From Mycobacterium sp. IS-836 (GTDB lineage: Bacteria > Actinomycetota > Actinomycetes > Mycobacteriales > Mycobacteriaceae): a stretch of 64,000 nucleotides of DNA. The position numbers were made by a program, and so were the translations under genes. Under the pieces are notes generated by a model. That model was given only the letters and a program-made list of their open reading frames with translations. It ran no database searches and had not been told where the DNA came from. The stretch spans positions 186,001 to 250,000 of the forward strand of contig NZ_MBEU01000068.1 in the NCBI RefSeq assembly GCF_001954275.1, given 5' to 3'. This document shows, piece by piece, positions 35,220 through 43,765 of the stretch; position 1 is the stretch's first letter; each line of letters starts with the position of its first letter.

Positions 35220-36563
35220 ATGAGTCAGCCGGATTCGGGTTCGGGCACCGTCGCGCGATCCCGAATCGTGGCGTGGGCGCTGTGGGACACCGGATCCACC
35301 GGCCTGAACGCGATCGTGACGACCTTCGTGTTCTCCGTCTACCTGACCAGCAGCGTGGGGGTTGGCTTGCCCGGCCCGACGACGCCGGCGAGTTGGTTGG
35401 GTCGCGCCGGGGCCGTCGCCGGTCTCACGGTCGCGGTGCTCGCGCCCGTCGTCGGCGTGTGGGTGGAAGCGCCACACCGCCGGCGCGTGGTGCTGAGCGT
35501 GTTGACGGCCCTGGCGGTGACGCTGACCTGTTCGATGTTCTTCATCCACGATCGCCCCGGCTATCTGTGGGCCGGGCTGGTGCTGTTGGGGGCGACCGCG
35601 GCGTGCGGTGACCTGGCCAGCGTTCCGTACAACGCGATGCTGCGTCAGCTCTCGACGCCGGCGACGGCGGGCCGCATCTCCGGACTGGGTTGGGCGGCAG
35701 GCTATCTCGGCAGCGTCGTGCTGCTGGCGGTGATCTATGCGGGATTCATCTCCGGATCTGGCTCCGGCCCGGGCGCGGTGCGCGGGCTGCTACGGCTTCC
35801 CGTCGCCGACGGGCTCTATGTCCGGGTGGCGATGCTGGCGGCCGCGGCGTGGCTCGCGGTGCTGGCGTTGCCGTTGCTGCTCGCCGCGCACCGGCTGCCC
35901 GACTCGACGCAGGCGCCCGCGCCCGCCGGGCTGCTCGGTGGCTACCGCAAGCTGTGGCGGGAGGTTTCCGCGGAATGGCGACGCGACCGCAACCTCGTCT
36001 ACTTCCTCGGGGCCAGCGCGCTGTTCCGGGACGGACTGGCGGCGATCTTCGCCTTCGGCGCGGTGCTGGGGGTCAACGTGTATGGCATCTCGCAGGCCAA
36101 TGTGCTGATCTTCGGCGTCGCGGCCAGCGTGGTGGCCGCGGTGGGCGCCGTCCTGGGTGGGTTCGTCGACCACCGCATCGGATCCAAACCGGTGATCCTC
36201 GGGTCGCTGGCGGCGATCGTCGCCATGGCACTCACCCTGATGGTGCTGTCCGGGCCCGTGCCCTTCTGGATATGCGGACTGCTGCTGTGCATGTTCATCG
36301 GGCCGTCGCAGTCGTCGGCGCGCGCCCTACTGCTTCAGATGGCCCACCACGGCAGGGAAGGCGTGGCGTTCGGCCTCTACACCATGACGGGACGGGCCGT
36401 CGCCTTCCTGGCGCCGTGGCTGTTCTCGGTGTTCGTCGACGCATTCGGGGCCGTCCGCGCCGGCCTCGGCGGCATCTCACTGGTACTGGTCGCCGGGCTG
36501 CTGGGCATGGCGCTGGTTCGGGTCCCGCCGCGCCAACACACAACGGTGAGTAAGACCAGATAA
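35220..36563 (+). CDS. MFS transporter, UMF1/Atg22-like (Rv2508c ortholog)
   Basis: The 447-residue protein has about 12 membrane helices: the first spans WDTGSTGLNAIVTTFVFSVYL and the last ISLVLVAGLLGMALV. The central loop at about 235-270 is charged (WREVSAEWRRDRN). The opening W-A-L-W-D-x-G pattern and the motif FIGPSQSSARALL are hallmarks of the UMF1 (Atg22-like) group of the major facilitator superfamily. Substrate is unknown. Its neighbourhood with cmrA suggests, but does not prove, a cell-envelope role. The stop is 3 bp from the convergent stress protein gene. Confidence 0.82.
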   Translation: MSQPDSGSGTVARSRIVAWALWDTGSTGLNAIVTTFVFSVYLTSSVGVGLPGPTTPASWLGRAGAVAGLTVAVLAPVVGVWVEAPHRRRVVLSVLTALAVTLTCSMFFIHDRPGYLWAGLVLLGATAACGDLASVPYNAMLRQLSTPATAGRISGLGWAAGYLGSVVLLAVIYAGFISGSGSGPGAVRGLLRLPVADGLYVRVAMLAAAAWLAVLALPLLLAAHRLPDSTQAPAPAGLLGGYRKLWREVSAEWRRDRNLVYFLGASALFRDGLAAIFAFGAVLGVNVYGISQANVLIFGVAASVVAAVGAVLGGFVDHRIGSKPVILGSLAAIVAMALTLMVLSGPVPFWICGLLLCMFIGPSQSSARALLLQMAHHGREGVAFGLYTMTGRAVAFLAPWLFSVFVDAFGAVRAGLGGISLVLVAGLLGMALVRVPPRQHTTVSKTR

Positions 36564-36566
36564 CCC

Positions 36567-37067
36567 TCAGTCGGTGGTGTGGACGAGCAGCACGTCGGTC
36601 TTCGCCCTGCGCAAGACGTTTCCGGGCACCGAGCCAAGCCATTTGTCGCTGCGCGTGCCTAGTCCCACGTTGCCGACCACCAACAGATCAGCCTTAACCT
36701 CCGCGGCGAGGCGGAACAGCGCGTGTACCGGATCACCCCGAATCGGTCGTGCCTCGATATCCTTCGCTCCGGCCGCCCTGGCTCGGTCCTGGGCCTCCCG
36801 CAGGATCGCGTAGATGGCGGCCATTCCGTGCACCTTGTAGTCCCCCTCGTTCCCGAGGGCGACTTCGGCGCGGCCATCAAGCACCCGATCCGGCCGGGCT
36901 GGTCTTCCCCAGCCTCCCTTGTCTCCCTTGTTCAGATAAGACAAGTGCGCCATCGCGATGATCAATTTCGCATTATTTTCCGCGGCGAACGCGGCGGCGT
37001 GGTCCACCGCATGAAACGACGTGTACGAGCCATCGGTGCCGACGACCAGGGTCTGATAGGCGCTCAT
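36567..37067 (-). CDS. Universal stress protein, ATP-binding UspA family
   Basis: This 166-residue single-domain USP begins QTLVVGTDGS with the usual Asp, and ends with the nucleotide motif G-x2-G-x9-G-S (VGNVGLGTRSDKWLGSVPGN). ATP binding is therefore expected. An insertion of about 25 charged residues after the first helix (KGDKGGWGRPARPD) is longer than in minimal USPs. USPs act in dormancy and redox stress. A 52-residue protein gene lies 22 nt upstream on the same strand. This pair interrupts the Rv2508c-Rv2507 neighbourhood known from M. tuberculosis. Confidence 0.92.
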   Translation of the reverse strand: MSAYQTLVVGTDGSYTSFHAVDHAAAFAAENNAKLIIAMAHLSYLNKGDKGGWGRPARPDRVLDGRAEVALGNEGDYKVHGMAAIYAILREAQDRARAAGAKDIEARPIRGDPVHALFRLAAEVKADLLVVGNVGLGTRSDKWLGSVPGNVLRRAKTDVLLVHTTD

Positions 37068-37089
37068 ATTCTCTCCCAGTCATGCGCGT

Positions 37090-37248
37090 TTACGTGGTGT
37101 CTGTAGCGACCTCTTCCTGGGCGTAATGGATCATCCGCTCGCTCAGGCGGACGAGAGGGTCTTCGTGCCCGCTTGGCATGGTGTAGGCCAGCTGGCGCAG
37201 CTCGGTGGCGAATTCGCACAGATCCCGCCTTAGAGACGCATCCTTCAT
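37090..37248 (-). CDS. Small hypothetical protein upstream of the USP gene
   Basis: This 52-residue acidic, probably all-helical protein (RRDLCEFATELRQLAYT, then RLSERMIHYAQEEV) has one cysteine and no signal peptide or membrane span. The ATG at 37248 is preceded by GGAAG at a spacing of 8 nt, which favours it over an upstream frame extension of 47 codons rich in Arg and Asn that does not look coding. It is likely co-transcribed with the universal stress protein 22 nt downstream, and may be a partner or a stress-response peptide. I do not recognise the family. Confidence 0.6.
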   Translation of the reverse strand: MKDASLRRDLCEFATELRQLAYTMPSGHEDPLVRLSERMIHYAQEEVATDTT

Positions 37249-37458
37249 AAAACGACTTCCCACGTCTGTGGAGTGTGTGTAATTGAAATTCCCCGACAAA
37301 TAAGCGCCCTTGGGGTTTTCCCGATTAGACCGCCGCCGGATGCGCTTACGTGCCCCACATACCCCATCTGCCGTGGACGGCAAACCCAATTTTCACAATT
37401 CCCGATGTGAGTAACTCGCGGAGGCGCAATATGCTGTGCGCCACGGGGTTAGAACGTC

Positions 37459-38241
37459 CTAGTGCCCGGCGGCGTCGCAGATGGTGATGCCCACTCCGAC
37501 GCGTTGGGTCACCTGGGCCCCGTCCACCGTGAGCGTGCAGGTGACATTGTGGCCGATGTTGATGATCGTGACGCTGGCCGGATGAGTGGGCGAGCGTGAC
37601 AGGCTAACCTGCTTGCTCCACGGCAGCGCCACGTTGAACTCCGTCTGTATGACGTCGCCGGTGTCCCAGTAGGTGATGCTGATCGCCCGCCCGTCGCCGT
37701 TGACGTCGTAGACGACGCTTTGCATCCCGGCGGGTCCGGTGGTCTCGGTGGGCGTGGCGGAGACGGACGGCGGCGGCAGCGGGTATCGCGACCGCGGCGA
37801 GGTCCGCGTGGTCGGGGTGGTGGTTTCCGGGCTCGAGCCCGGCATGGCGGGCAGCGGCGGCACGGCGGTCTGTGTTTTGACCGCGCCGTTGGCCAGCACC
37901 AGCGCAATTACCAGCGCGACGACCAACAGCACCGCAACGCCGGCGGCGATCAGCAGCCACCGTGGCGACTTCGGGCCTTCCGGCGGCGGGGGACCGGCGC
38001 CCTCGGGCGGCAGCTCGCCCGGCGGAGGCTGGCCCTGCTGCCAGTACGCCGGCAACTGATCGGTCGGGCTGGTCTCGTTCAGGCTCTGCGTCCATTGCGG
38101 GCCATACCCACCGCCGTACGTGGGGGCATACGGCGCCTGCCCGGCGTAGGCCGGATCGACGGGTGCGGTATTCGGCGGGCCGGGCGGTTCGGATCCCGGG
38201 AGAGGGGGACTGAACCGCTCCGTCGGGCGTGGATCGTTCAT
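37459..38241 (-). CDS. Proline-rich single-span membrane protein (Rv2507 ortholog)
   Basis: The 260-residue protein has a Pro/Gly/Tyr-rich cytoplasmic N-terminus (about 1-92). One membrane helix at about 95-116 (WLLIAAGVAVLLVVALVIALV) follows, then a Thr/Pro-rich linker, and a C-terminal beta-rich domain from about 165 to the end. The C-terminal domain resembles the MmpS accessory domain (VVYDVNGDGRAISITYWDTG), with two cysteines that could pair. It is likely exposed outside the membrane. The ATG at 38241, with GAGG 6 nt upstream, is preferred over a GTG two codons earlier. It follows bkaR by about 36 nt on the same strand. Its role is unknown. Confidence 0.8.
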   Translation of the reverse strand: MNDPRPTERFSPPLPGSEPPGPPNTAPVDPAYAGQAPYAPTYGGGYGPQWTQSLNETSPTDQLPAYWQQGQPPPGELPPEGAGPPPPEGPKSPRWLLIAAGVAVLLVVALVIALVLANGAVKTQTAVPPLPAMPGSSPETTTPTTRTSPRSRYPLPPPSVSATPTETTGPAGMQSVVYDVNGDGRAISITYWDTGDVIQTEFNVALPWSKQVSLSRSPTHPASVTIINIGHNVTCTLTVDGAQVTQRVGVGITICDAAGH

Positions 38242-38277
38242 GTCCACCTCATGGCATGCAGGGTACCTGGCGCGACG

Positions 38278-38934
38278 CTACGGGCTCCGCTCACTGGCCA
38301 GCAACGCCGCGACCGTCATCGCCCGCATCACCGCACGTGACCGCGCCACCCCCGTCGCTCGGGTGCGCGAACTTTCGCCCGCCTTCATGCTGTGCGGCGT
38401 CGAGTTCAACAAGCCGAAGACGGCGTGCGCCGTCAGCCGGGCATCGGCTTCGGCCCGCCCGGGGTTCAGCTCGCGCAGCACGCTCACCCATACCTCTACG
38501 TACTGGCGCTGGGCTTTGCGCACTTGCTTCTCGGCGGCCTCGGGCAGGTGGGCCAGGTCGCGGTCCTGGATGCGGATCAGATCCGGTTCGCCCAGCGCGA
38601 AGTCGAGATGAAAGTCGATCAGGCCGTCCAGCGCCGAGGCGGCGTCGGGGCTGCGGGCCTTCACATCTCGGGCACCGGCGAGCAGCCGGGCGCTGATCCC
38701 GACCAGCAACTCGACGAGCAGAGATTCCTTGTTGGGGAAGTGCCGATAGATGGCCGGGCCGCTGACGCCGGCGGCCGCGCCGATGTCCTCCAGGCGCACC
38801 GCGAGGAAACCGCGCTCGGCAAACAGCCGTTCGGCGGCGGCCAGCAGTTGCAGGCGCCGGTCTGATTTCAACTGGCTGCGGCGATTTCGCGCGTCAGCGG
38901 TACCGGGCCGGCCGTCCGGAACGGACGTCGCCAT
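38278..38934 (-). CDS. bkaR: TetR-family repressor of branched-chain keto-acid operon (Rv2506 ortholog)
   Basis: This 218-residue TetR regulator has its helix-turn-helix at about 30-75 (AERLFAERGFLAVRLEDIG, then GVSGPAIYRHFPNKESL). A helical ligand domain follows. It is divergent from fadD35 as Rv2506 is from Rv2505c; BkaR is reported as the local repressor of the branched-chain keto-acid genes in mycobacteria. Two GTTA-N8-TAAC palindromes lie in its own promoter region and one before scoA. The -10-like TATGTT on the minus strand (38969-38974) overlaps the first palindrome, so it probably represses itself. The inducer is presumably an acyl-CoA or keto acid of the pathway. Confidence 0.9.
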   Translation of the reverse strand: MATSVPDGRPGTADARNRRSQLKSDRRLQLLAAAERLFAERGFLAVRLEDIGAAAGVSGPAIYRHFPNKESLLVELLVGISARLLAGARDVKARSPDAASALDGLIDFHLDFALGEPDLIRIQDRDLAHLPEAAEKQVRKAQRQYVEVWVSVLRELNPGRAEADARLTAHAVFGLLNSTPHSMKAGESSRTRATGVARSRAVMRAMTVAALLASERSP

Positions 38935-38954
38935 GACGGGCCTCCGTCCACTCG

Positions 38955-38970
38955 GTTAATTGCGGCTAAC
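38955..38970. promoter_or_regulatory. Candidate BkaR operator, copy 1
   Basis: GTTA-N8-TAAC (GTTAATTGCGGCTAAC) lies 21 bp upstream of the bkaR start. It covers the predicted start point of the bkaR transcript and touches the TATGTT -10 box on the minus strand. The half-sites are the same as in the two longer palindromes at 38978 and 40742. Confidence 0.6.
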
Positions 38971-38977
38971 ATAGCAC

Positions 38978-38997
38978 GAGTTATCGGTAATTAACTC
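38978..38997. promoter_or_regulatory. Candidate BkaR operator, copy 2
   Basis: GAGTTA-N8-TAACTC is a 20-bp palindrome with 6-bp arms, placed 25 bp (centre to centre) from copy 1 and 66 bp upstream of the fadD35 GTG. It lies between the divergent genes, suited to control fadD35 and bkaR together. Confidence 0.68.
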
Positions 38998-39063
38998 AGA
39001 TTGCGGCATGGTCGTCGGTGTGGGCGACGGTCTAGGTTGGTAACCGACCGAGCCGGAGGAACC

Positions 39064-40701
39064 GTGGCAACAACCGGAGCCGCAGACCTGCTGTCCTACG
39101 AGCGCGGTCCGAGCGAGCCTCCGCTGCTCGAGACGACCATCGGCGCCAACCTCGCCGCCACGGCCGCTCGGCACCCACGCGCCGACGCACTCGTCGACGT
39201 CCGGGCCGAACGACGGTGGACTTACGGCGAATTGCTGGTGTCCGTGCGGCGTTTGGCCACGGGGTTGGTGCGGGCGGGGATCGGTGTGGGCGATCGGGTC
39301 GGCATCTGGGCGCCGAACCGGTGGGAGTGGGTGCTCGTCCAGTACGCGACCGCCGAGATCGGCGCGATACTGGTGACCATCAATCCCGCCTACCGCGCCA
39401 GCGAATTGGAGTATGCGCTAAGGCAATCCGAGATCGCGATGGTGATCGCCGCTAGGGGCTTCAAGACCGGCGACTACGCCGCGATGCTGGCCGACGTGGC
39501 GCCGCGTTGCCCCCGCCTTAGCGACGTGGTGTTGCTGGACAGCGACCGCTGGAACGTACTCGCCGATACCGACGCCGACACGGACACGCTGAACGAGATC
39601 GCGGCGGGGCTGGACCGAAACGATCCGATCAACATCCAATACACTTCCGGCACAACGGGATACCCGAAGGCCGCCACGCTGACCCACCGCAACATCCTCA
39701 ACAACGGCTACCTGGTGGGTGAGCTGCTCGAGTACACCGCCGCGGATCGTATCTGCATACCGACGCCCCTCTATCACTGCTTCGGCATGGTGATGGGCAA
39801 TCTGGCGGCCACCAGTCATGGTGCGGCGATGGTGATTCCGGGGCCCGGCTTCGAACCGGCCGCCACCCTGCGGGCGGTGCAAGCGGAACGGTGCACCAGC
39901 CTCTACGGCGTGCCGACGATGTTCATCGCCGAGCTGGGCCTGCCGGAATTCGCCGACTACGAGCTGCGCAGCCTGCGCACCGGGATCATGGCGGGCTCGC
40001 CCTGCCCGATCGAGGTGATGCGCGAAGTGATCGAACGCATGCACATGCCGGGCATCTCGATCTGCTATGGCATGACCGAAACATCGCCCGTTTCTTGCCA
40101 GACCCGCACCGGCGACTCGCTGGAACGGCGCGTCGGCACCGTCGGGCGGGTGGGGCCGCATCTGGAGGTCAAGGTGGTGGACCCGGCCAACGGTGCGACC
40201 GTGCCCCGCGGCGTAGCCGGCGAGTTTTGCACCCGGGGCTACTCGGTGATGGCCGGCTATTGGCGCGACCCCGAGCGGACCGCGGAGGTCATCGACGTCG
40301 ATGGCTGGATGCACACCGGCGATCTGGCCGCCATGGACGCGGACGGATATGTCCGGATCACGGGCCGGATCAAGGACATCGTCGTTCGCGGAGGAGAGAA
40401 CATCTCGCCGCACGAGATCGAGGAATTCCTGCATACCCATCCCGACATCGTCGACTGCCATGTCATCGGGGTGCCGGATGAAAAGTACGGGGAGGAGCTC
40501 ATGGCCGTGGTCATGCTGCGCGACGGCGCGGAGCTGCTCACCGTCGAGCGCCTGCGGGAATTCTGCACCGGCCGAATCGCCGGGTTCAAGATCCCGCGGC
40601 ATCTGTGGATCGTCGACCAGTTCCCCATGACGGTCACCGGCAAGGTCCGCAAAATCGAGCTGCGGCAGCGAGCCGTCGAGCACCTCCACGACCAGGCCTG
40701 A
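39064..40701 (+). CDS. fadD35: Fatty-acid/acyl-CoA ligase (Rv2505c ortholog)
   Basis: This 545-residue AMP-forming acyl-CoA synthetase has a phosphate loop YTSGTTGYPKAA from residue 193, an adenine motif CYGMTETSPV, the hinge HTGDLA, and GRIKDIVVRGGENI. The A10 motif MTVTGKVRKIEL has the catalytic lysine in place. It resembles medium-chain ligases and acyl-CoA synthetases of catabolic operons. GGAGGAAC precedes the GTG at 39064. It lies divergent to bkaR and 94 bp before scoA, with a palindrome on either side, so it belongs to the branched-chain regulon. Its exact substrate is not known. Confidence 0.93.
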   Translation: MATTGAADLLSYERGPSEPPLLETTIGANLAATAARHPRADALVDVRAERRWTYGELLVSVRRLATGLVRAGIGVGDRVGIWAPNRWEWVLVQYATAEIGAILVTINPAYRASELEYALRQSEIAMVIAARGFKTGDYAAMLADVAPRCPRLSDVVLLDSDRWNVLADTDADTDTLNEIAAGLDRNDPINIQYTSGTTGYPKAATLTHRNILNNGYLVGELLEYTAADRICIPTPLYHCFGMVMGNLAATSHGAAMVIPGPGFEPAATLRAVQAERCTSLYGVPTMFIAELGLPEFADYELRSLRTGIMAGSPCPIEVMREVIERMHMPGISICYGMTETSPVSCQTRTGDSLERRVGTVGRVGPHLEVKVVDPANGATVPRGVAGEFCTRGYSVMAGYWRDPERTAEVIDVDGWMHTGDLAAMDADGYVRITGRIKDIVVRGGENISPHEIEEFLHTHPDIVDCHVIGVPDEKYGEELMAVVMLRDGAELLTVERLREFCTGRIAGFKIPRHLWIVDQFPMTVTGKVRKIELRQRAVEHLHDQA

Positions 40702-40741
40702 GCTCCCTGGACGCGACGGTACGGGTAATGGTATTCTCACC

Positions 40742-40761
40742 CAGTTAATGAAAATTAACTG
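40742..40761. promoter_or_regulatory. Candidate BkaR operator, copy 3, before scoA
   Basis: CAGTTAAT-N4-ATTAACTG is a perfect 20-bp palindrome with 8-bp arms, the best of the three copies. A -10-like TATTCT at 40732-40737 ends 4 bp before it, so the palindrome should cover the transcription start. It lies 34 bp upstream of scoA and should govern the whole scoA-to-citE operon. Confidence 0.72.
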
Positions 40762-40795
40762 AAATCGGCTGGCGCGGCGAGGAGGCATTGCGGCA

Positions 40796-41542
40796 ATGGA
40801 CAAGGTGTTCGCGACCGCTGCCGAGGCAGTGGCGGACATCGCCGACGGGTCGTCGTTGGCGGTGGGGGGATTCGGGGTCTGCGGCATCCCCGAAGCGCTG
40901 ATCGTTGCGCTGGTCGATAGCGGTGTCACCGATCTCGAGACGGTGTCGAACAATTGCGGCATCGACGGCGCCGGGCTTGGGTTGCTGTTGCAGCACAAGC
41001 GGATTCGGCGGACCACCGGGTCCTACGTGGGCGAAAACAAGGAGTTCGCCCGCCAATTCCTCTCCGGTGAGCTCGAAGTGGAACTCAACCCGCAGGGCAC
41101 GCTCGCCGAGCGGCTGCGCGCCGGCGGCATGGGAATTCCGGCGTTCTACACACCGGCCGGGGTCGGCACGCAAATCGCCGACGGCGGGTTGCCTTGGCGT
41201 TACGACGCATCCGGAGAGGTGGCGGTGGTGTCGCCGGCCAAGGAGACCCGCGAGTTCGACGGCGTCACCTACGTTCTCGAGCGCTCGATCCGCACCGACT
41301 TCGCCCTGGTGCACGCCTGGAAGGGTGATCGCCACGGCAACCTGGTCTACCGCGAAGCGGCGGCGAATTTCAATGCCGACTGCGCGGCGGCCGGACGGAT
41401 CACCATCGCCCAGGTCGAACACCTCGTCGAGCCCGGAGAGATCGACCCCGCCACGGTCCATACCCCGGGTGTCTTCGTCCAGCGGGTGGTGCACGTGCCC
41501 AATCCCACCAAGCTGATCGAGAAAGAGACGGTGCGGCCATGA
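40796..41542 (+). CDS. scoA: Succinyl-CoA:3-ketoacid CoA-transferase, subunit A
   Basis: This 248-residue family I CoA-transferase alpha subunit has the glycine-rich N-terminal motif SLAVGGFGVCGIPEALI, NNCGIDGAGLG around 60, and GVGTQIADGG. With ScoB it moves CoA from succinyl-CoA to acetoacetate (or the reverse), recovering the ketone product of leucine breakdown. It is the first gene of a long operon whose members overlap by 4 nt, and scoB starts inside its stop codon (ATGA). It is an ortholog of Rv2504c. Confidence 0.95.
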   Translation: MDKVFATAAEAVADIADGSSLAVGGFGVCGIPEALIVALVDSGVTDLETVSNNCGIDGAGLGLLLQHKRIRRTTGSYVGENKEFARQFLSGELEVELNPQGTLAERLRAGGMGIPAFYTPAGVGTQIADGGLPWRYDASGEVAVVSPAKETREFDGVTYVLERSIRTDFALVHAWKGDRHGNLVYREAAANFNADCAAAGRITIAQVEHLVEPGEIDPATVHTPGVFVQRVVHVPNPTKLIEKETVRP

Positions 41543-42183
41543 GCTGGAGCAGAGACGACATGGCCGCCCGCATCGCCGCGGAGTTCGAAGACGGCCAATA
41601 CGTCAACCTGGGCATCGGGATGCCCACCTTGATCCCCAACCACATCCCCGAGGGTGTGCACGTGATCCTGCACTCGGAGAACGGGATTCTGGGCGTCGGG
41701 CCGTACCCCAAGCGCGAGCAGCTCGACCCCGACCTGATCAACGCCGGCAAGGAAACGGTCACCACGCTCCCGGGGGCGGCATTCTTCTGTTCCTCAACGT
41801 CATTCGGGATCATCCGCGGCGGGCACCTCGATGTCGCGGTGTTGGGCGCCATGCAGGTCTCGGCCACCGGCGACCTGGCCAACTGGACAATCCCGGGAAA
41901 GATGATCAAGGGCATGGGCGGGGCGATGGACCTGGTGCACGGCGCCCGCAAGGTGATCGTGATGATGGAGCATGCCGCCAAGGACGGCAGCCCCAAGATC
42001 CTCGAGCGCTGCACCCTGCCGCTGACCGGGGTCGCCTGCGTGAATCGCATCGTCACCGAGCTCGCGGTCATCGACATCTGCGACGATGGCCTGCACCTGA
42101 TCGAGACCGCCCCCGGCGTCTCCGTCGAGGAAGTCATCGCCAAGACCCAACCGCCCCTTACGATTCGAGCGGCCGCACAGTGA
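41539..42183 (+). CDS. scoB: Succinyl-CoA:3-ketoacid CoA-transferase, subunit B
   Basis: The 214-residue beta subunit carries the catalytic glutamate E47 in HSENGILG, the S-E-N-G motif on which the enzyme-CoA thioester forms. GIGMPTLIPNHIPEG lies before it and GAMDLVHGARKV later in the chain. It pairs with ScoA, whose gene overlaps it by 4 nt. It is an ortholog of Rv2503c. Confidence 0.95.
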   Translation: MSWSRDDMAARIAAEFEDGQYVNLGIGMPTLIPNHIPEGVHVILHSENGILGVGPYPKREQLDPDLINAGKETVTTLPGAAFFCSSTSFGIIRGGHLDVAVLGAMQVSATGDLANWTIPGKMIKGMGGAMDLVHGARKVIVMMEHAAKDGSPKILERCTLPLTGVACVNRIVTELAVIDICDDGLHLIETAPGVSVEEVIAKTQPPLTIRAAAQ

Positions 42184-43763
42184 CCTCCCTGACGGCCGCG
42201 CCGTCCTTCGCCGATGAGCACCGCAGGCTGGTCGCGGAGCTGAATTCGAAGCTTGCCGCCGCGGCCCTCGGCGGTAACGAACGCGCGCGGGAGCGTCACG
42301 TCAGCCGCGGCAAGCTGCTGCCCCGGGAAAGGGTGGACCGACTGCTCGATCCGGGCAGCCCGTTTTTGGAGTTGTCTCCGCTGGCGGCGGGCGGCATGTA
42401 CGACGACGAGTCGCCCGGCGCCGGGATCATCACCGGGATCGGCCGGGTGTCGGGGCGCGAGTGTGTGATCGTGGCGAACGACGCGACGGTCAAGGGCGGC
42501 ACCTATTACCCGATGACGGTCAAAAAGCACCTGCGCGCACAGGAAGTCGCGCTGCAGAACCGGCTGCCCTGCATCTACCTCGTCGACTCCGGCGGGGCCT
42601 TCCTGCCGCGCCAGGACGAAGTGTTTCCCGACCGGGAGCATTTCGGGAGGATCTTCTACAACCAGGCGACCATGAGCGCCAAGGAAATTCCGCAGGTCGC
42701 GGCGGTCCTCGGCTCGTGCACGGCCGGCGGCGCCTACGTCCCGGCGATGAGCGACGAGGCCGTCATCGTCCGCGAGCAGGGCACGATCTTCCTCGGCGGC
42801 CCACCCCTGGTCAAGGCGGCCACCGGCGAGATCGTCTCGGCCGAAGAGCTCGGCGGCGGCGACCTGCATTCGCGGGTGTCTGGTGTCACCGACCACCTCG
42901 CGGACGACGACGAGCACGCGCTGCGGATCGTCCGCGCGATCGCGGCCACCTTCGCGCCGCGCGAGCCCAGCCAATGGGAGGCGCGGCCCTCCATCGAGCC
43001 CACACATGCCCAGTCCGAGCTCTACGACGTCGTACCGCCGGATCCGCGGGTGCCCTACGACGTACACGAGGTCATCGTGCGGTTGGTCGACGGCAGCGAA
43101 TTCAGCGAATTCAAGGCCAACTACGGCAAGACCCTAGTGACCGCGTTCGCGCGCATCCACGGCCATCCCGTCGGCATCATCGCCAACAACGGCGTGCTGT
43201 TCAGCGAATCCGCTTTGAAGGGCGCGCATTTCATCGAGCTGTGCGACAAGCGCAAGATCCCGCTGCTGTTCCTGCAGAACATCGCCGGGTTCATGGTCGG
43301 CCGCGACTACGAGGCCGGGGGCATCGCGAAGCACGGCGCCAAAATGGTCACCGCCGTGGCATGCGCGCGGGTGCCCAAGCTGACCGTCGTGATCGGCGGA
43401 TCCTATGGCGCGGGCAACTATTCGATGTGCGGGCGCGCGTATTCACCGCGCTTCCTGTGGATGTGGCCCAACGCGCGGATCTCGGTAATGGGCGGCGAGC
43501 AGGCCGCGTCCGTATTGGCCACCGTGCGCGGCGAGCAACTCGCCGCGTCGGGCAAACCGTGGTCACCCGGCGACGAGGAGGCGTTCAAGGCGCCGATCCG
43601 CGAGCAGTACGAGGACCAGGGCAACCCGTACTACTCCACCGCTCGCCTCTGGGACGACGGGATCATCGATCCGGCCGACACCAGAACATTTGTCGGGCTT
43701 GCCCTTTCGGTGTGCGCGCACGCGCCGCTGGAACCGGTCTCCTACGGCGTCTTTCGGATGTGA
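42180..43763 (+). CDS. accD1: Acyl-CoA carboxylase beta (carboxyltransferase) subunit
   Basis: This 527-residue carboxyltransferase has two crotonase-like halves. The glycine-rich oxyanion turns are visible in SCTAGGAYVPAMSDE (N half) and IGGSYGAGNYSMCGRAY (C half). In M. tuberculosis AccD1 (Rv2502c) with AccA1 forms a methylcrotonyl-CoA carboxylase, the leucine-specific step that makes 3-methylglutaconyl-CoA. The G-x-G-N-Y-x-M-C-G-R-A-Y segment is typical of MCC-type subunits. The GTG at 42180 overlaps the scoB stop. accA1 starts 3 nt after its stop. Confidence 0.95.
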   Translation: MTSLTAAPSFADEHRRLVAELNSKLAAAALGGNERARERHVSRGKLLPRERVDRLLDPGSPFLELSPLAAGGMYDDESPGAGIITGIGRVSGRECVIVANDATVKGGTYYPMTVKKHLRAQEVALQNRLPCIYLVDSGGAFLPRQDEVFPDREHFGRIFYNQATMSAKEIPQVAAVLGSCTAGGAYVPAMSDEAVIVREQGTIFLGGPPLVKAATGEIVSAEELGGGDLHSRVSGVTDHLADDDEHALRIVRAIAATFAPREPSQWEARPSIEPTHAQSELYDVVPPDPRVPYDVHEVIVRLVDGSEFSEFKANYGKTLVTAFARIHGHPVGIIANNGVLFSESALKGAHFIELCDKRKIPLLFLQNIAGFMVGRDYEAGGIAKHGAKMVTAVACARVPKLTVVIGGSYGAGNYSMCGRAYSPRFLWMWPNARISVMGGEQAASVLATVRGEQLAASGKPWSPGDEEAFKAPIREQYEDQGNPYYSTARLWDDGIIDPADTRTFVGLALSVCAHAPLEPVSYGVFRM

Positions 43764-43765
43764 CG

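Noticed and set aside
37249..37330. A possible DosR-type box (TCGGGGAA half-site) upstream of the small gene before the USP
   Set aside because: Only one half matches the palindromic consensus and the other half is missing, so I do not call it.
37249..37389. N-terminal extension of the 52-residue protein to 99 residues
   Set aside because: The extension is Arg/Asn-rich, contains no family feature, and the internal ATG has its own well-spaced GGAAG.
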